A stretch of 64,000 nucleotides of DNA from Streptomyces aquilus (GCF_003955715.1 NZ_CP034463.1:4402001-4466000), one strand, 5' to 3'; numbered from the stretch's first letter, positions 24,582-34,189 are shown. The notes: generated from the letters alone by a model not told the origin. A program made the numbers and translations.

Positions 24582-26234
24582 CTACTGCCCGGAAGAACCG
24601 CCGCCCAGGTCACCGATCCACCCGGACACCGTCCCGATCCAGTCCCCGATCTGCTGCCAGTAGCTCTTGCCGGTGCCGATCCAGTCCTGGAGCGGGCTCA
24701 GTTCCCAGATCAGCCAGCCCGCGACGAACAGGATGACGATCGTGAACAGGCAGCCCTTGAGGCAGCCAAGGCCGGGGATCTTCATCGGGTTGGCGCTGCG
24801 CTGGCGCGGCTGCCGGGGCTCGCGCTGAGGCTGCTGCGGCTGCTGGGGCGGCGGCGGCGCGTACCGCTGCGGAGGCTGCTGGGGCTGCGGCTGCGGGGCG
24901 TACCGCTGCGGCTGCTGTTGCTGCTGGGGCTGCGGATAGCCGCCGTAGCCCTGCTGGGGCTGCGGGCGCTGCTGGGGGCGCGGCTGCTGCTGCGGGCGGG
25001 CGACCTGCCGCTGGGGGCGGCGGCGCAGCGGGTCCTGGTTGGGGTCGAGGTACTGGACCTGCGTCTGCTCGTTGCGGTCCCGGGCGGCGCGCAGCTGGTT
25101 CTGCCAGGGGTGCGGGTCCTCGGGGCCGGGTCCGCTGGGCTGGCCCTGCGGCACCGGCGGCATGACGGCCGTCGGGTCGGCCGCGCCCCGGTTGGGGAGC
25201 ACGGCGGTGGGGTCGGCGGCGCCCACGTGCGGCAGCACGTTGGTCGCGGCGTTCGGGTCGTACGCCCCCGCGCCGTGCGGCAGCACCTGGGTGGGGTCGG
25301 CGGAGCCCGGTACGGCGGCCGGGGCGGGGTCGGGCGCGAGGAGCGCGGCGACGTTCTCGGCGGCGGCGATCTGCGCGGAGTTCGCGTGCACCCCGATGCC
25401 CTCGGCGACGACACGCAGGCCGCGCGCGAGGTTCTCGGCGCTGGGCCGGTCGTCGGGGTTCTTGCGCAGGCAGCGCTCGATGACCGTCCAGAGGGGGTCG
25501 GGGACCGTGGACGGGCGGCGCGGCTCCGAGCTGAGGTGCTGGTGAAGGACTTCCAGGGCCGAGCCGCCGGAGAACGGCGGGCGGCCGGTGACCAGCTCGT
25601 ACAGCAGGATGCCGGCGCCGTAGATGTCGACGGCGGAGGTCTGCGGGCGGCCCTCGGCGGACTCGGGGGCGACGTACGCGGGCGTGCCGACGAACTCGTG
25701 GGTGCGCGTCAGACCGGGTGAATCGGCCAGCCGGGCGATGCCGAAGTCGGTCAGCATCGGGTGCATCTGGCCGCCGTTCTGCTTCAGCAGGACGTTGGCG
25801 GGCTTCAGGTCGCGGTGGACGACGCCGTCGGCATGGCTGGCGGCGAGCGCGTCGGCGATCTGCGCGGTGAGCAGGGCGGCGCCCACGGGGCTGAAGGGGC
25901 CGCTCTCGCGGAGGTAGCGGTGCAGGTCGGGACCGTCGACCAGGTCCATGACCAGGGCCAGCAGATCGCCCTCGACGACCAGGTCGCGGACCCGGACGAT
26001 GTTGGGGTGGGTGAGCCGGAGCAGGACGGAGCGCTCCCGCAGGAACCGCATCACGATGTCCGGGTCGCTCGCGAGCTCCTCCTTGAGGACCTTGATCGCG
26101 ACGGTCTCACCGGGCTGCCCCTGGACGGCCGCCTCGGCGCCCGCGGCCTCGCGCTGCCGGGCGCGCCACACGGTGCCCGTGGCGCCGCGTCCGAGCGGCT
26201 CCTCGAGGAGGTACTTGCTGCCTACCGGCCGCAC
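24582..26234 (-). CDS. pkaA: Membrane Ser/Thr protein kinase with Pro/Gln-rich linker (PkaA-like)
   Basis: A 550-residue Hanks-type kinase starting at GTG 26234. Motifs: GRGATGTVW, catalytic Lys48 (VAIKVL), HRDLKPAN (140-147), DFG (163-165). After the kinase domain comes an Asp/Pro/Thr-rich region with ADPTxVLP-like repeats, then a long Pro/Gln-rich tract (about residues 400-480), a membrane helix (GCLFTIVILFVAGWLIWEL) and a 40-residue Trp/Gly-rich external tail. The Thr-rich repeats could be autophosphorylation sites read by FHA domains. It diverges from an FHA-domain gene, its best partner candidate. A 42-bp direct duplication lies just upstream of the start. Confidence 0.93.
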   Translation of the reverse strand: MRPVGSKYLLEEPLGRGATGTVWRARQREAAGAEAAVQGQPGETVAIKVLKEELASDPDIVMRFLRERSVLLRLTHPNIVRVRDLVVEGDLLALVMDLVDGPDLHRYLRESGPFSPVGAALLTAQIADALAASHADGVVHRDLKPANVLLKQNGGQMHPMLTDFGIARLADSPGLTRTHEFVGTPAYVAPESAEGRPQTSAVDIYGAGILLYELVTGRPPFSGGSALEVLHQHLSSEPRRPSTVPDPLWTVIERCLRKNPDDRPSAENLARGLRVVAEGIGVHANSAQIAAAENVAALLAPDPAPAAVPGSADPTQVLPHGAGAYDPNAATNVLPHVGAADPTAVLPNRGAADPTAVMPPVPQGQPSGPGPEDPHPWQNQLRAARDRNEQTQVQYLDPNQDPLRRRPQRQVARPQQQPRPQQRPQPQQGYGGYPQPQQQQQPQRYAPQPQPQQPPQRYAPPPPQQPQQPQREPRQPRQRSANPMKIPGLGCLKGCLFTIVILFVAGWLIWELSPLQDWIGTGKSYWQQIGDWIGTVSGWIGDLGGGSSGQ

Positions 26235-26248
26235 GTCATGCGCTCCCT

Positions 26249-26290
26249 GCTTGCTTGCGTATGTTCCGAGCTTGCTTGCGTATGTTCCGA
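26249..26290. repeat. Perfect 21-bp tandem duplication upstream of pkaA
   Basis: Copies 26249-26269 and 26270-26290 are identical. On the minus strand each reads TCGGAACATACGCAAGCAAG(C). The second copy ends 14 bases before the pkaA GTG, so the duplication occupies its leader or promoter region. Confidence 0.95.
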
Positions 26291-26610
26291 CCCACTGTAG
26301 TGCCGCCTCCCGTAGGAGCAGCCTGTCGTCTTTCTGTGCGTCTTACCTACCGGTTCCCGTGGTTGTTCGAAGGAAAGACGCTCGACCCGGTCGACCGGTT
26401 GCCACAGTCGTACGTGACCGATCTCAAGTGATCACCGGCGCGGCCTTGGTCAGGCACTTTTGGGGGCAGAGCTGACCAATCAAGATCACTTGCCGCCGGG
26501 GGGCGGGCAGACTGTCAGTGGCAGGTGCGAGGATGCCTTCAGTACTGGCCGATGTGCTCGTGTGGGGTGGGGGACTATCCGCGCCCGGGCAGAAGGGACC
26601 GCTGACGGCG
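26291..26610. other. Divergent intergenic region, pkaA / FHA gene
   Basis: 320 bases without a gene, relatively rich in A/T for this genome. It contains an inverted repeat, CAAGTGATC (26425-26433) and GATCACTTG (26484-26492), 50 bases apart, which could bind a regulator or form a loop. Promoters for both divergent genes should lie here, but I see no confident -35/-10 pair. Confidence 0.5.
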
Positions 26611-29600
26611 ATGCAGATCCGGCTGACCGTCGTAGACCCGCTGGCCCCGCCCGCCGAGGCGGCCCGGGGCCGCACCCCGAGCCGCGACGTGCTGGTCACG
26701 GCCCCTGCGGGGACGGCCCTGGCGGCGATAACCTCCGCGCTCGCCTCCGCGGTCTCCGGCGACGGCGCCCCCGGCTCCGGCCAGCCCGTGCTCTACGCGG
26801 GTGCCGAGCGGCTCGACGCCCAGCGCTGCACCCTCGGCGAGCCCCCGCTGACCGACGGCGCGGTGCTGTCCCTCGGCGCCCCCAGCGACCCCGAGCCGCA
26901 CCCCGAGGTCGACGACGCCCCGGCCCGCCTCGACGTGGTCGCCGGGCCCGACGCGGGCGGCGTCCATCTCCTGCACGGCGGCCGGGTCGAGATCGGCCGC
27001 TCCGCCGACGCCGACGTCCCGCTCGACGACCCGGACGTCTCCCGGCTGCACTGCGCGGTCACGGTCGCCGGCGACGGCCGCGTCTCGGTCGCCGACCTCG
27101 ACTCCACGAACGGCACGGTCCTGGACGGCACCCGCGTGGGCACCCGTCCGGTCCGCTTCCCACCGGGCGCCCTCCTGCGCATCGGCGAGTCGGCGCTCCG
27201 CCTCGCGCCCCCCGGCGGCCCCGGCTCCCGGCTGCGCACGGCCCCGGACGGCGAAGGGCACGTACGCGTACCGGCGCCGACGGACGACGAGGTCGCGACC
27301 GGTGGCCCGACGGCCCCCACCGGCCCGACCCGGCGTACCACCGGCACGACCGGGTGGGCCACCCAGGGCCAGGGCCGCACCGGCGCCGAGGAGGCCGTCG
27401 TACCGGGCCAGGGCGGCGCGCCCCGGATCGAGAGCGAGGGGGCGCTGCCGTACGAGACGCGCGGCAAGGGCTCCCGACGCCGCGTGTCCGGCGTGGCGGA
27501 CGCGGCACGCGGCGGCGCGGGCACCGGAGCCTCGGGCTCGGCGCCGGCGGCTGCCCGGCCGGACACGGGGGACAGCGGGGGGACGCACGGGGGCCGGCTG
27601 GGCGCGGGCGACACCCGCGGCGGCGCCCTGGAGGACCCGACAGCCTTCGGCGACCCTTCCGGCACCGGCACCCCGCGGGGCGGGGAGTTCGGCGGCGCGA
27701 GAGGGAACCACTCCCCCTCCGACCCCGCCCAGGCCCGCGGCGGGACGTCGGCCGACCCGGCGCGGGGCGGCCGTACCGCCGCCTCCCGGGCCCAGGGCAG
27801 CCCCGCGCAGCACGGCCCGTCCGGCGCCCCCGCGCCCCACGGCAGCCCGTCACAGCACCGCCCGTCCGGCGACGACCCGTCCCCCGGCGGCGTTTCCCGC
27901 CGGGGCGCCGACTCCGCCGAGCACGCCCGGATCGATGACGCCGCGGACCTTCCCGACGGCGGCCGCCGCAAGGGCACCCCCCTGCGCGGCACCGACGTAC
28001 CGCAGGGCCTGCGCAAGCGCGGCGGGCTCGGCGCGTGGGCACGGCGGCTGGCCGGCGGGCGCGGCGAGCAGAGCGTGGCGACGGACCGGAGCGAGGCGTA
28101 CGACGAGGAGAGGGCCGACCCGGTGACGGAGGCCGTGGCCGGTGCGTCCCAGCTGCCGGAGACCTGGCCGGACCCGGCGGCGCTGCTGCTGACGGCCCTG
28201 GGCCCCGGGCCCCGGCTGTGGGAGCGCGGCCCGGGGCATCCGGAGGCGCTGACGGCGCGGCTGGGCACGGCCGACCGGGCGGCGCCCGACGGCTCGGGGC
28301 TGCTGCCCGCGGTCCCGGTGACCGCCGATCTGCGCGAGGTCGGCTCGCTGGGGCTGGCCGGCCCCCGCGCGCGGCTCGCCGGACTGGCCCGCGCGGTGCT
28401 GGCCCAGCTCGCCGCGCTGCACTCCCCCGACACCCTGGAGATGGTCCTGCTCAGTGCGGACCGCTCCCGCCCGGCCGCGGAGCGCGCCGCCGAGTGGTCC
28501 TGGCTCGGCTGGCTCCCGCATCTGCGCCCGGGCCACGGCCAGGACTGCCGTCTCCTCCTCGCCTACGACCGCGAACAGGCGACGGCGCGCACGGAGGAGC
28601 TGCTCAGACGCCTGGAGGACGCGCCCGCACCGCCCCCGGCGGTGGCGCCCCGGCGCCCCTCCTGGGCGCAGGACGACGACACCGCCGACGCGAGCGGCTT
28701 CGCGGGGCCGTACACCGTCCTCGTCGTGGACGGCGACCCCGGCGGCGCCGATGTGCGCGAGGCCGTGGCGCGGCTGGCGCTGGAGGGGCCGCGGGCCGGG
28801 ATCCATGTGCTGTGCCTCGCCGAGACGTCACCCGCCTCGCCCGCGTCGCCGGTGACGGAGACGTACGAGGCGGCGTGCACGGCGGCGCCGACGTTCCGCG
28901 CGTGCGGGGCGGTCGCGCTGCTCAGCGGCGATGTCGCGACGGCCCTGCGGCTGCTGCGGGTCGCGCGGGTCACCGGCGACCACGCCTCCGCCGGCGAGCC
29001 CCCGGCCGGCCCCGTGGGCCATGGCACCGTCGCCGCCGTCGACGCCGTCTCCCCCGCCTGGGCGGAGCGGTTCGCGCGGGCGCTCGCCCCGCTGCGCACG
29101 GACGGGGTCGGAGCGGAGCGGCACGCGCGCGTGTCCGCGCCGCTGCCCCAGATGGCCCGACTGCTGGACGAGTTGGGGCTGGCCAGGGCCACCCCGGCGT
29201 CGCTGATGGCCCGCTGGGCGGCCGCGGCGGACGACCCCGAGGCGCTCGGCGGACGGGCCTGGGCCGTGCTCGGCGCCGGACCGCGCGGGCCGGTCGGCGC
29301 GGACCTCGTGGCGGACGGCCCGCATCTGCTGATCGAGGGACCGGCGGGCAGCGGCCGTACGGAACTGCTGCGGGCGGTCGTCGCCTCGCTGGCGGCGGCC
29401 GAGCGTCCCGACCGGCTGAGCATCGTCCTGATGGACGGCCGGGACGGCGTCAGCGCGGGCGCGGGGCACGGGGAAGGGCTGCGGGTCTGTACCGACGTAC
29501 CGCATGTGACCACCCACCTCGCCGCCAACGACCCCGTCCGGATGCGGGAGTTCGCGCAGTCGCTGAGCGCCGAGCTGAAGCGGCGGGCGGAGCTGCTGGG

Positions 29601-30270
29601 CCGGTCCGACTTCGCCGAGTGGCACACCGGCCGTGAGCTGTCGGGCCGTATGGTCGCCCAGCGCGGCGCCGCCGGCACCGGCGACCTGGACAGCCCGCCC
29701 AGCTCCACGATGCGCCTGCGCCCGGGCGCGGCCCGTCAACGCACCGAGCCGGCGCCCCCGTTGCCCCGCCTCGTGGTCGTCGTCGACGACCTCGACGCGC
29801 TGGTCTCGCCCCCGCTGGGCTCCCCCGGCAGACCGTCGGCGGGCTCGGTGATGCGGGCCCTGGAAGCCGTCGCGCGGGAGGGCGAGCGGCTCGGCGTCCA
29901 TCTGGTCGCGGCGGCGGCCTCCGGCGGCCGTACGGCGGAGTCGGAACCGGCGCGGCGGGCGCCGCTGCGGATCGTGCTGGACGCGGTGACGGCGGGGCCG
30001 GACGAACCGGCGCCGGGGCGTGGCCGGTTGACCTGGGCGGACGGTCGTACGACCGCGTTCCAGGGCGGGCGGGTCACCGGCCGCATCCCGCGCACGGCGA
30101 CGCTGCGGCCGACCGTGGTCCCCCTGGACTGGCAGCGGATGGGCGACCCACCGACCCGGCGCCCGGTACGCGAGTTGGGGAACGGCCCGACGGACCTGGC
30201 CCTGCTGGCCAGCGCGTTGGAGCGGGCGGCCCGGGAGGTCGCGGCCACGGAGGTGCCGTCCCTCCTCTAG
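26611..30270 (+). CDS. FHA-domain FtsK/SpoIIIE-like protein with degenerate Walker A
   Basis: A 1219-residue protein. An N-terminal ubiquitin-like segment (about 1-90) precedes an FHA domain (about 108-197) with the phosphothreonine-binding signatures GRSADADV, SRLHC and STNGT. A long Gly/Pro/Arg-rich disordered region (about 200-490) follows, then an FtsK/EccC-like ATPase part. The Walker A motif is GPAGSGRT (910-917): the lysine is Arg916. A Walker-B-like strand VVVVDDLDALV lies near 1056-1064. No membrane helix was seen. It diverges from pkaA, so kinase output could be read by the FHA domain. The ATG at 26611 is chosen since the protein then begins with a clean MQIRLTVVD strand; an upstream in-frame start at 26518 is possible. 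It resembles parts of type VII secretion ATPases, but no ESX genes are present. Confidence 0.85.
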   Translation: MQIRLTVVDPLAPPAEAARGRTPSRDVLVTAPAGTALAAITSALASAVSGDGAPGSGQPVLYAGAERLDAQRCTLGEPPLTDGAVLSLGAPSDPEPHPEVDDAPARLDVVAGPDAGGVHLLHGGRVEIGRSADADVPLDDPDVSRLHCAVTVAGDGRVSVADLDSTNGTVLDGTRVGTRPVRFPPGALLRIGESALRLAPPGGPGSRLRTAPDGEGHVRVPAPTDDEVATGGPTAPTGPTRRTTGTTGWATQGQGRTGAEEAVVPGQGGAPRIESEGALPYETRGKGSRRRVSGVADAARGGAGTGASGSAPAAARPDTGDSGGTHGGRLGAGDTRGGALEDPTAFGDPSGTGTPRGGEFGGARGNHSPSDPAQARGGTSADPARGGRTAASRAQGSPAQHGPSGAPAPHGSPSQHRPSGDDPSPGGVSRRGADSAEHARIDDAADLPDGGRRKGTPLRGTDVPQGLRKRGGLGAWARRLAGGRGEQSVATDRSEAYDEERADPVTEAVAGASQLPETWPDPAALLLTALGPGPRLWERGPGHPEALTARLGTADRAAPDGSGLLPAVPVTADLREVGSLGLAGPRARLAGLARAVLAQLAALHSPDTLEMVLLSADRSRPAAERAAEWSWLGWLPHLRPGHGQDCRLLLAYDREQATARTEELLRRLEDAPAPPPAVAPRRPSWAQDDDTADASGFAGPYTVLVVDGDPGGADVREAVARLALEGPRAGIHVLCLAETSPASPASPVTETYEAACTAAPTFRACGAVALLSGDVATALRLLRVARVTGDHASAGEPPAGPVGHGTVAAVDAVSPAWAERFARALAPLRTDGVGAERHARVSAPLPQMARLLDELGLARATPASLMARWAAAADDPEALGGRAWAVLGAGPRGPVGADLVADGPHLLIEGPAGSGRTELLRAVVASLAAAERPDRLSIVLMDGRDGVSAGAGHGEGLRVCTDVPHVTTHLAANDPVRMREFAQSLSAELKRRAELLGRSDFAEWHTGRELSGRMVAQRGAAGTGDLDSPPSSTMRLRPGAARQRTEPAPPLPRLVVVVDDLDALVSPPLGSPGRPSAGSVMRALEAVAREGERLGVHLVAAAASGGRTAESEPARRAPLRIVLDAVTAGPDEPAPGRGRLTWADGRTTAFQGGRVTGRIPRTATLRPTVVPLDWQRMGDPPTRRPVRELGNGPTDLALLASALERAAREVAATEVPSLL

Positions 30271-30416
30271 CGCCTTTGCCGGAACGCAGCGTTACGACGG
30301 CGCAACGATCTCCCACTTGACACCGCACGCGGTCTTGCCGACCCCATGCCCCCGGCGTAGACCAGAGCCCACGGGACAGCGCTCGACGTTCGACGAGGAC
30401 GAAGAACGGGGCAGTG

Positions 30417-31787
30417 ATGCGCAGCACGAGCACATACCGGACACGTAGGGCCGCGGCGACGGCAGCCGCCCTCCTCGCGGGAGCCCTCGTGCTCACCGCG
30501 TGCGGCGGAGACGACGACAAGGCAAGCGACGACGAAAGCAAGGGCACGGGGACCGACACCTCCGTCACCCTCCCCAAGCTCGACGGCCAGACCCTGGAGG
30601 TCGCCGCCGTCTGGACCGGAGCCGAACAGGAGAACTTCACCCAGGTCCTGAAGGAGTTCACCAAGCGCACCGGCGCGAAGGTGAAGTTCGTACCGACCGG
30701 CAACAACACCTCCACCTTCCTCGGCGCCAAGATCGAGGGCGGTCAGCCGCCGGACGTGGCGTTCCTGCCGCAGGTCGGCGTGTTGAAGCAGTTCGCGCAG
30801 AAGAACTGGCTCAAGCCCCTCGGGGCGGAGGCCAAGGCCCAGTTGGACAAGAACTTCTCGCAGGGGTGGCGGGATCTCGGGGCGGTCGACGGCCGGCAGT
30901 ACGGCGTGTACGCGAAGGCCGCCAACAAGTCCCTGATCTGGTACAACACCGCGGCCTTCGAGGCGGCCGGGATCACGGAGACGCCGAAGACGTGGAAGGA
31001 GTTCATCTCCACCGCGCAGACGCTCTCCGACGCCGGTTCGCCCGCCGTGTCGGTCGGCGGCGCCGACGGCTGGACGCTCACGGACTGGTTCGAGAACGTC
31101 TATCTGTCCCAGGCGGGGCCGGAGAAGTACGACCAGCTCGCCCAGCACAAGATCAAGTGGACGGACCCGTCCGTCAAGCAGGCCCTCACCACGCTCGCCG
31201 AGCTGTGGGGCAAGGACGAGCTGCTCGCGGGCGGCCGCAAGGGCGCGCTGGACACGGAGTTCCCGAAGTCGGTCACCCAGGCCTTCACCGGTGACACCCC
31301 GGCCGCGATGGTCTTCGAGGGCGACTTCGTGACCGCGAACATCAACGCCGACACCAAGGCGAAGGTGGGCACGGACGCCAAGGTCTTCCCGTTCCCGGCG
31401 GTGGGCGCCGACTCCCCCGTGGTCAGCGGCGGTGACGTGGCCGTGGCGCTGAAGGACGGCAAGGGCGCGCAGGCGCTGCTGACGTTCCTCGCCTCGACGG
31501 ACGCGGCCGAGATCTGGGCGGCGCAGGGCGGCATCCTCTCCCCCAACAAGGAGATGGACCAGAGCAAGTACAAGGACGACGTGACCCGGCAGATCGCCAA
31601 GGCGCTGATCGACGCCGGTGACGACTTCCGGTTCGACATGTCCGACCAGGCCCCGGCGGCCTTCGGCGGCACCCAGGGCACCGGCGAGTGGAAGGACCTC
31701 CAGGACTTCCTGAGCAACCCGGGCGATGTCGCGGGCGCCCAGCAAAAGCTGGAGGCCGACGCGGCCAAGGCCTACGGGTCGAGCTGA
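30417..31787 (+). CDS. Sugar ABC transporter substrate-binding lipoprotein (AglE-like)
   Basis: A 456-residue family 1 solute-binding protein. Signal peptide with lipobox VLTAC (Cys29), then a Asp/Lys-rich linker and LEVAAVWTGAEQENFTQVLKEFTKRTGAKV. Starts ATG 30417, or GTG 30414. First gene of a three-gene importer operon without an ATPase. Family resemblance is to alpha-glucoside (Agl) binders; the ligand is uncertain. An imperfect palindrome CTCGACGTTCGACGAG (30384-30399) just upstream could be an operator, but no LacI gene is adjacent. Confidence 0.9.
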   Translation: MRSTSTYRTRRAAATAAALLAGALVLTACGGDDDKASDDESKGTGTDTSVTLPKLDGQTLEVAAVWTGAEQENFTQVLKEFTKRTGAKVKFVPTGNNTSTFLGAKIEGGQPPDVAFLPQVGVLKQFAQKNWLKPLGAEAKAQLDKNFSQGWRDLGAVDGRQYGVYAKAANKSLIWYNTAAFEAAGITETPKTWKEFISTAQTLSDAGSPAVSVGGADGWTLTDWFENVYLSQAGPEKYDQLAQHKIKWTDPSVKQALTTLAELWGKDELLAGGRKGALDTEFPKSVTQAFTGDTPAAMVFEGDFVTANINADTKAKVGTDAKVFPFPAVGADSPVVSGGDVAVALKDGKGAQALLTFLASTDAAEIWAAQGGILSPNKEMDQSKYKDDVTRQIAKALIDAGDDFRFDMSDQAPAAFGGTQGTGEWKDLQDFLSNPGDVAGAQQKLEADAAKAYGSS

Positions 31788-31792
31788 CGCCG

Positions 31793-33145
31793 ATGGCCTC
31801 GGTGGCGAACTCGGCAGAGGGCGCCGGCGCACTGCCGACGCCCTCCGCGTCTCCGCGCAAGAGCGTGACGCGGACCAGACTGTGGGTGGCGGTGCTGTTC
31901 CTGCTGCCCGCGCTGGTCCTGCTCGGCGCGCTCGTGGTCTACCCGATCGGGTACTCGATCTGGCGCAGTCTCTACGACGCCGACGGCTCGAAGTTCGTGG
32001 GTCTGGGCAACTACGGCGACATCTTCAGCAATGACGCGACCCTGACGGCCGTACGCAACACGGCGATCTGGGTCGCGGTCGCCCCGGCCGTGGTCACCGC
32101 GCTCGGCCTGATCTTCGCGGTGCTCACCGAACGGGTGCGCTGGGGCACGGCGTTCAAGCTGATCGTCTTCATGCCGATGGCGATCTCGATGCTGGCGGCG
32201 GGCATCATCTTCCGGCTGGTGTACGCGGCGGACCCGGACCAGGGCGTCGCGAACGCGGTGGTGACGAGCGTGCACGACGCGTTCGTGGACTCGTCCGTCT
32301 ATCCGAAGGCCCGGCCGAACGCGGCGGTGAGCGACCTGAAGGCCTCGGGCGGGGGTTCGTTCACGTCGACCGGCACCGTGCACGCGGGCACCCCGGCTCT
32401 GCTGCCGCTGGTCGGCATCGCCCCGAACCGGCTCCCCGGCAGCCCCGAGGACGCCAAGGCGGCCACCGGCGAGGGCATCGACGGCACGGTGTGGCTGGAC
32501 TTCAAGCTGGGCGGCGGTGGCACGAAGGGCCGGATCGATCCCGGTGAGAAGGCGTTGAAGGGCGTGAAGATCGAGGCCGTGAAGGACGGCGAGGTCGTCG
32601 CCTCGACGACGAGCGGCGCCGACGGCACCTTCCATCTGCCCGGCGAGGCGGACGGCGCCCAACTGCGGCTGCCCGGCTCGAACTTCGCGGCCCCCTACAA
32701 CGGCATCGACTGGCTCGGCCCGACCCTGGTCACCCCGGCGATCATCGGGGCGTACGTGTGGATGTGGGCGGGCTTCGCGATGATCCTGATCGCGGCCGGC
32801 CTCGCGGGCGTGGACCGCAATCTGCTGGAGGCGGCCCGGGTGGACGGTGCCAACGAGTGGCAGGTGTTCAGAAAGGTCACGGTGCCGATGCTGGCGCCGG
32901 TCCTGGTCGTCGTCCTCGTCACCCTGATGATCAACGTGATGAAGATCTTCGACCTGGTCTACATCATCGCCCCGCAGCCCACCATGGACGACGCCAACGT
33001 GCTGGCGCTCCAGCTGTTCCAGTCGTCCTTCGGCGGCGGCGCGAGCTACGGCATCGGCAGCGCGATCGGCGTCATCCTGCTGCTGCTCGTCCTGCCGGTG
33101 ATGTGGGTCAATCTGCGCCGGCTGCGGAAGGAGCGTGAGCGGTGA
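31793..33145 (+). CDS. Sugar ABC permease with inserted extracellular domain (AglF-like)
   Basis: A 450-residue permease, about 130 longer than usual. Helices: VAVLFLLPALVLLGALVVYPI (32-52), about 90-112, about 122-145, then about 310 onward. Residues about 148-305 form an extra non-membrane domain inserted between helix 3 and helix 4; its second half, GRIDPGEKALKGVKIEAVKDGEVVASTTSGADGTFHLPG, looks like a carboxypeptidase-regulatory/Cna-B-type beta sandwich. The EAA loop LLEAARVDGANEWQVFRKVTVP (344-365) is intact, so transport function is probably kept. It starts five bases after the binding-protein stop and overlaps the next gene. Confidence 0.92.
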   Translation: MASVANSAEGAGALPTPSASPRKSVTRTRLWVAVLFLLPALVLLGALVVYPIGYSIWRSLYDADGSKFVGLGNYGDIFSNDATLTAVRNTAIWVAVAPAVVTALGLIFAVLTERVRWGTAFKLIVFMPMAISMLAAGIIFRLVYAADPDQGVANAVVTSVHDAFVDSSVYPKARPNAAVSDLKASGGGSFTSTGTVHAGTPALLPLVGIAPNRLPGSPEDAKAATGEGIDGTVWLDFKLGGGGTKGRIDPGEKALKGVKIEAVKDGEVVASTTSGADGTFHLPGEADGAQLRLPGSNFAAPYNGIDWLGPTLVTPAIIGAYVWMWAGFAMILIAAGLAGVDRNLLEAARVDGANEWQVFRKVTVPMLAPVLVVVLVTLMINVMKIFDLVYIIAPQPTMDDANVLALQLFQSSFGGGASYGIGSAIGVILLLLVLPVMWVNLRRLRKERER

Positions 33146-34023
33146 CCACTCTCGACACGACCGTGCGCGCCAAGCGTTCCCTCGCCTCCCGGGTGGCGAG
33201 TTCGGCGGCCGGCGGCGCTCTGCGGATCTTCCTGATCTGTATCGCGCTGGTCTGGCTGGTGCCGACCTTCGGGCTGCTGGTCTCGTCGTTCCGCGACCCG
33301 ACCGACATCGCCGCCTCCGGCTGGTGGAAGGTGTTCAGCGCACCGGGCCAGCTGACCGCGCACAGCTACGAGACCCTCCTGAAGAACGAGACGATCACCG
33401 ACTCCCTGTTCAACACCGTGTGGATCACGGTCCCGGCGACCCTGCTGGTGGTGCTCATCGGCGCGATGGCGGGCTACGCCTTCGCGTGGATGGACTTCAA
33501 GGGCCGCGACACCTGGTTCATGGTCGTGGTGGGGCTGCTGGTGGTGCCGGTGCAGGTGGCGCTGATCCCGCTGACGGTGCTGTTCCGGGAGCTCGGGATC
33601 TTCGGCGACATCATCGCCGCGGTCCTCTTCCACGTCGGCTTCGGACTGCCGTTCGCGATCTTCCTGTTGCGCAACTTCTTCGCGGAGATCCCGAGGGAGC
33701 TCCTGGAGGCGGCGCGCCTGGACGGGGCGGGCGAGGCGCGGCTGTTCGCCACCGTCGTCCTGCCCCTCGCCGCACCCGCGCTCGCCTCGCTGGGCATCTT
33801 CCAGTTCCTGTGGGTGTGGAACGACATGCTGGTGGCGCTGGTGTTCACCAACGCCGACTCGCAGCCGCTGACGGTCGCCCTCCAGCAGCAGGTACGGCAG
33901 TTCGGCAGCAACATCGAGATCCTGGCGACCGGCGCCTTCATCTCGATGGTCATCCCGCTGATCGTGTTCTTCGCGTTCCAGCGGCAGTTCGTGTCCGGCG
34001 TCATGGCGGGCGCGGTCAAGTAG
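33142..34023 (+). CDS. Sugar ABC transporter permease (AglG-like)
   Basis: A 293-residue MalG-type permease starting at GTG 33142, overlapping the previous stop. The EAA loop is LLEAARLDGAGEARLFATVVLP and the C-terminus GVMAGAVK is typical. It pairs with the insert-bearing permease. Six helices, cytoplasmic membrane. Confidence 0.93.
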   Translation: MTTLDTTVRAKRSLASRVASSAAGGALRIFLICIALVWLVPTFGLLVSSFRDPTDIAASGWWKVFSAPGQLTAHSYETLLKNETITDSLFNTVWITVPATLLVVLIGAMAGYAFAWMDFKGRDTWFMVVVGLLVVPVQVALIPLTVLFRELGIFGDIIAAVLFHVGFGLPFAIFLLRNFFAEIPRELLEAARLDGAGEARLFATVVLPLAAPALASLGIFQFLWVWNDMLVALVFTNADSQPLTVALQQQVRQFGSNIEILATGAFISMVIPLIVFFAFQRQFVSGVMAGAVK

Positions 34024-34052
34024 CGCGTACGGCACACGCGTTGACGCCTTCG

Positions 34053-34080
34053 AGGGGCGGGCCGGCAGCGGTCCGCCCCT
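34053..34080 (+). terminator. Terminator of the second sugar importer operon
   Basis: AGGGGCGG (34053-34060) pairs with CCGCCCCT (34073-34080) about 30 bases after the last permease gene. The stem is short and lacks a U-tract, which is common in high-GC genomes. Confidence 0.5.
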
Positions 34081-34189
34081 TCGCGTTCCCCCGGAATCCC
34101 CCGTATGCCGCAAGGGACGTAACCAAGTCACCGCACCGGCCGTTCCCGGGGCCGTACGCCCGCGCCGACCCCTCCCCCATGGATGTGCC

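Noticed and set aside
26518..26610. An upstream start of the FHA protein
   Set aside because: The extra 31 residues resemble no conserved domain; the ATG at 26611 begins a clean beta strand. It remains possible.
26611..30270. A complete type VII secretion locus
   Set aside because: Only one EccC/FtsK-like gene is present; there is no WXG100, EccB, EccD, EccE or mycosin gene in the window.
30384..30399. CTCGACGTTCGACGAG as a LacI operator for the second importer
   Set aside because: Four of 16 positions break the symmetry, and no LacI-family gene is adjacent; not called as a feature.
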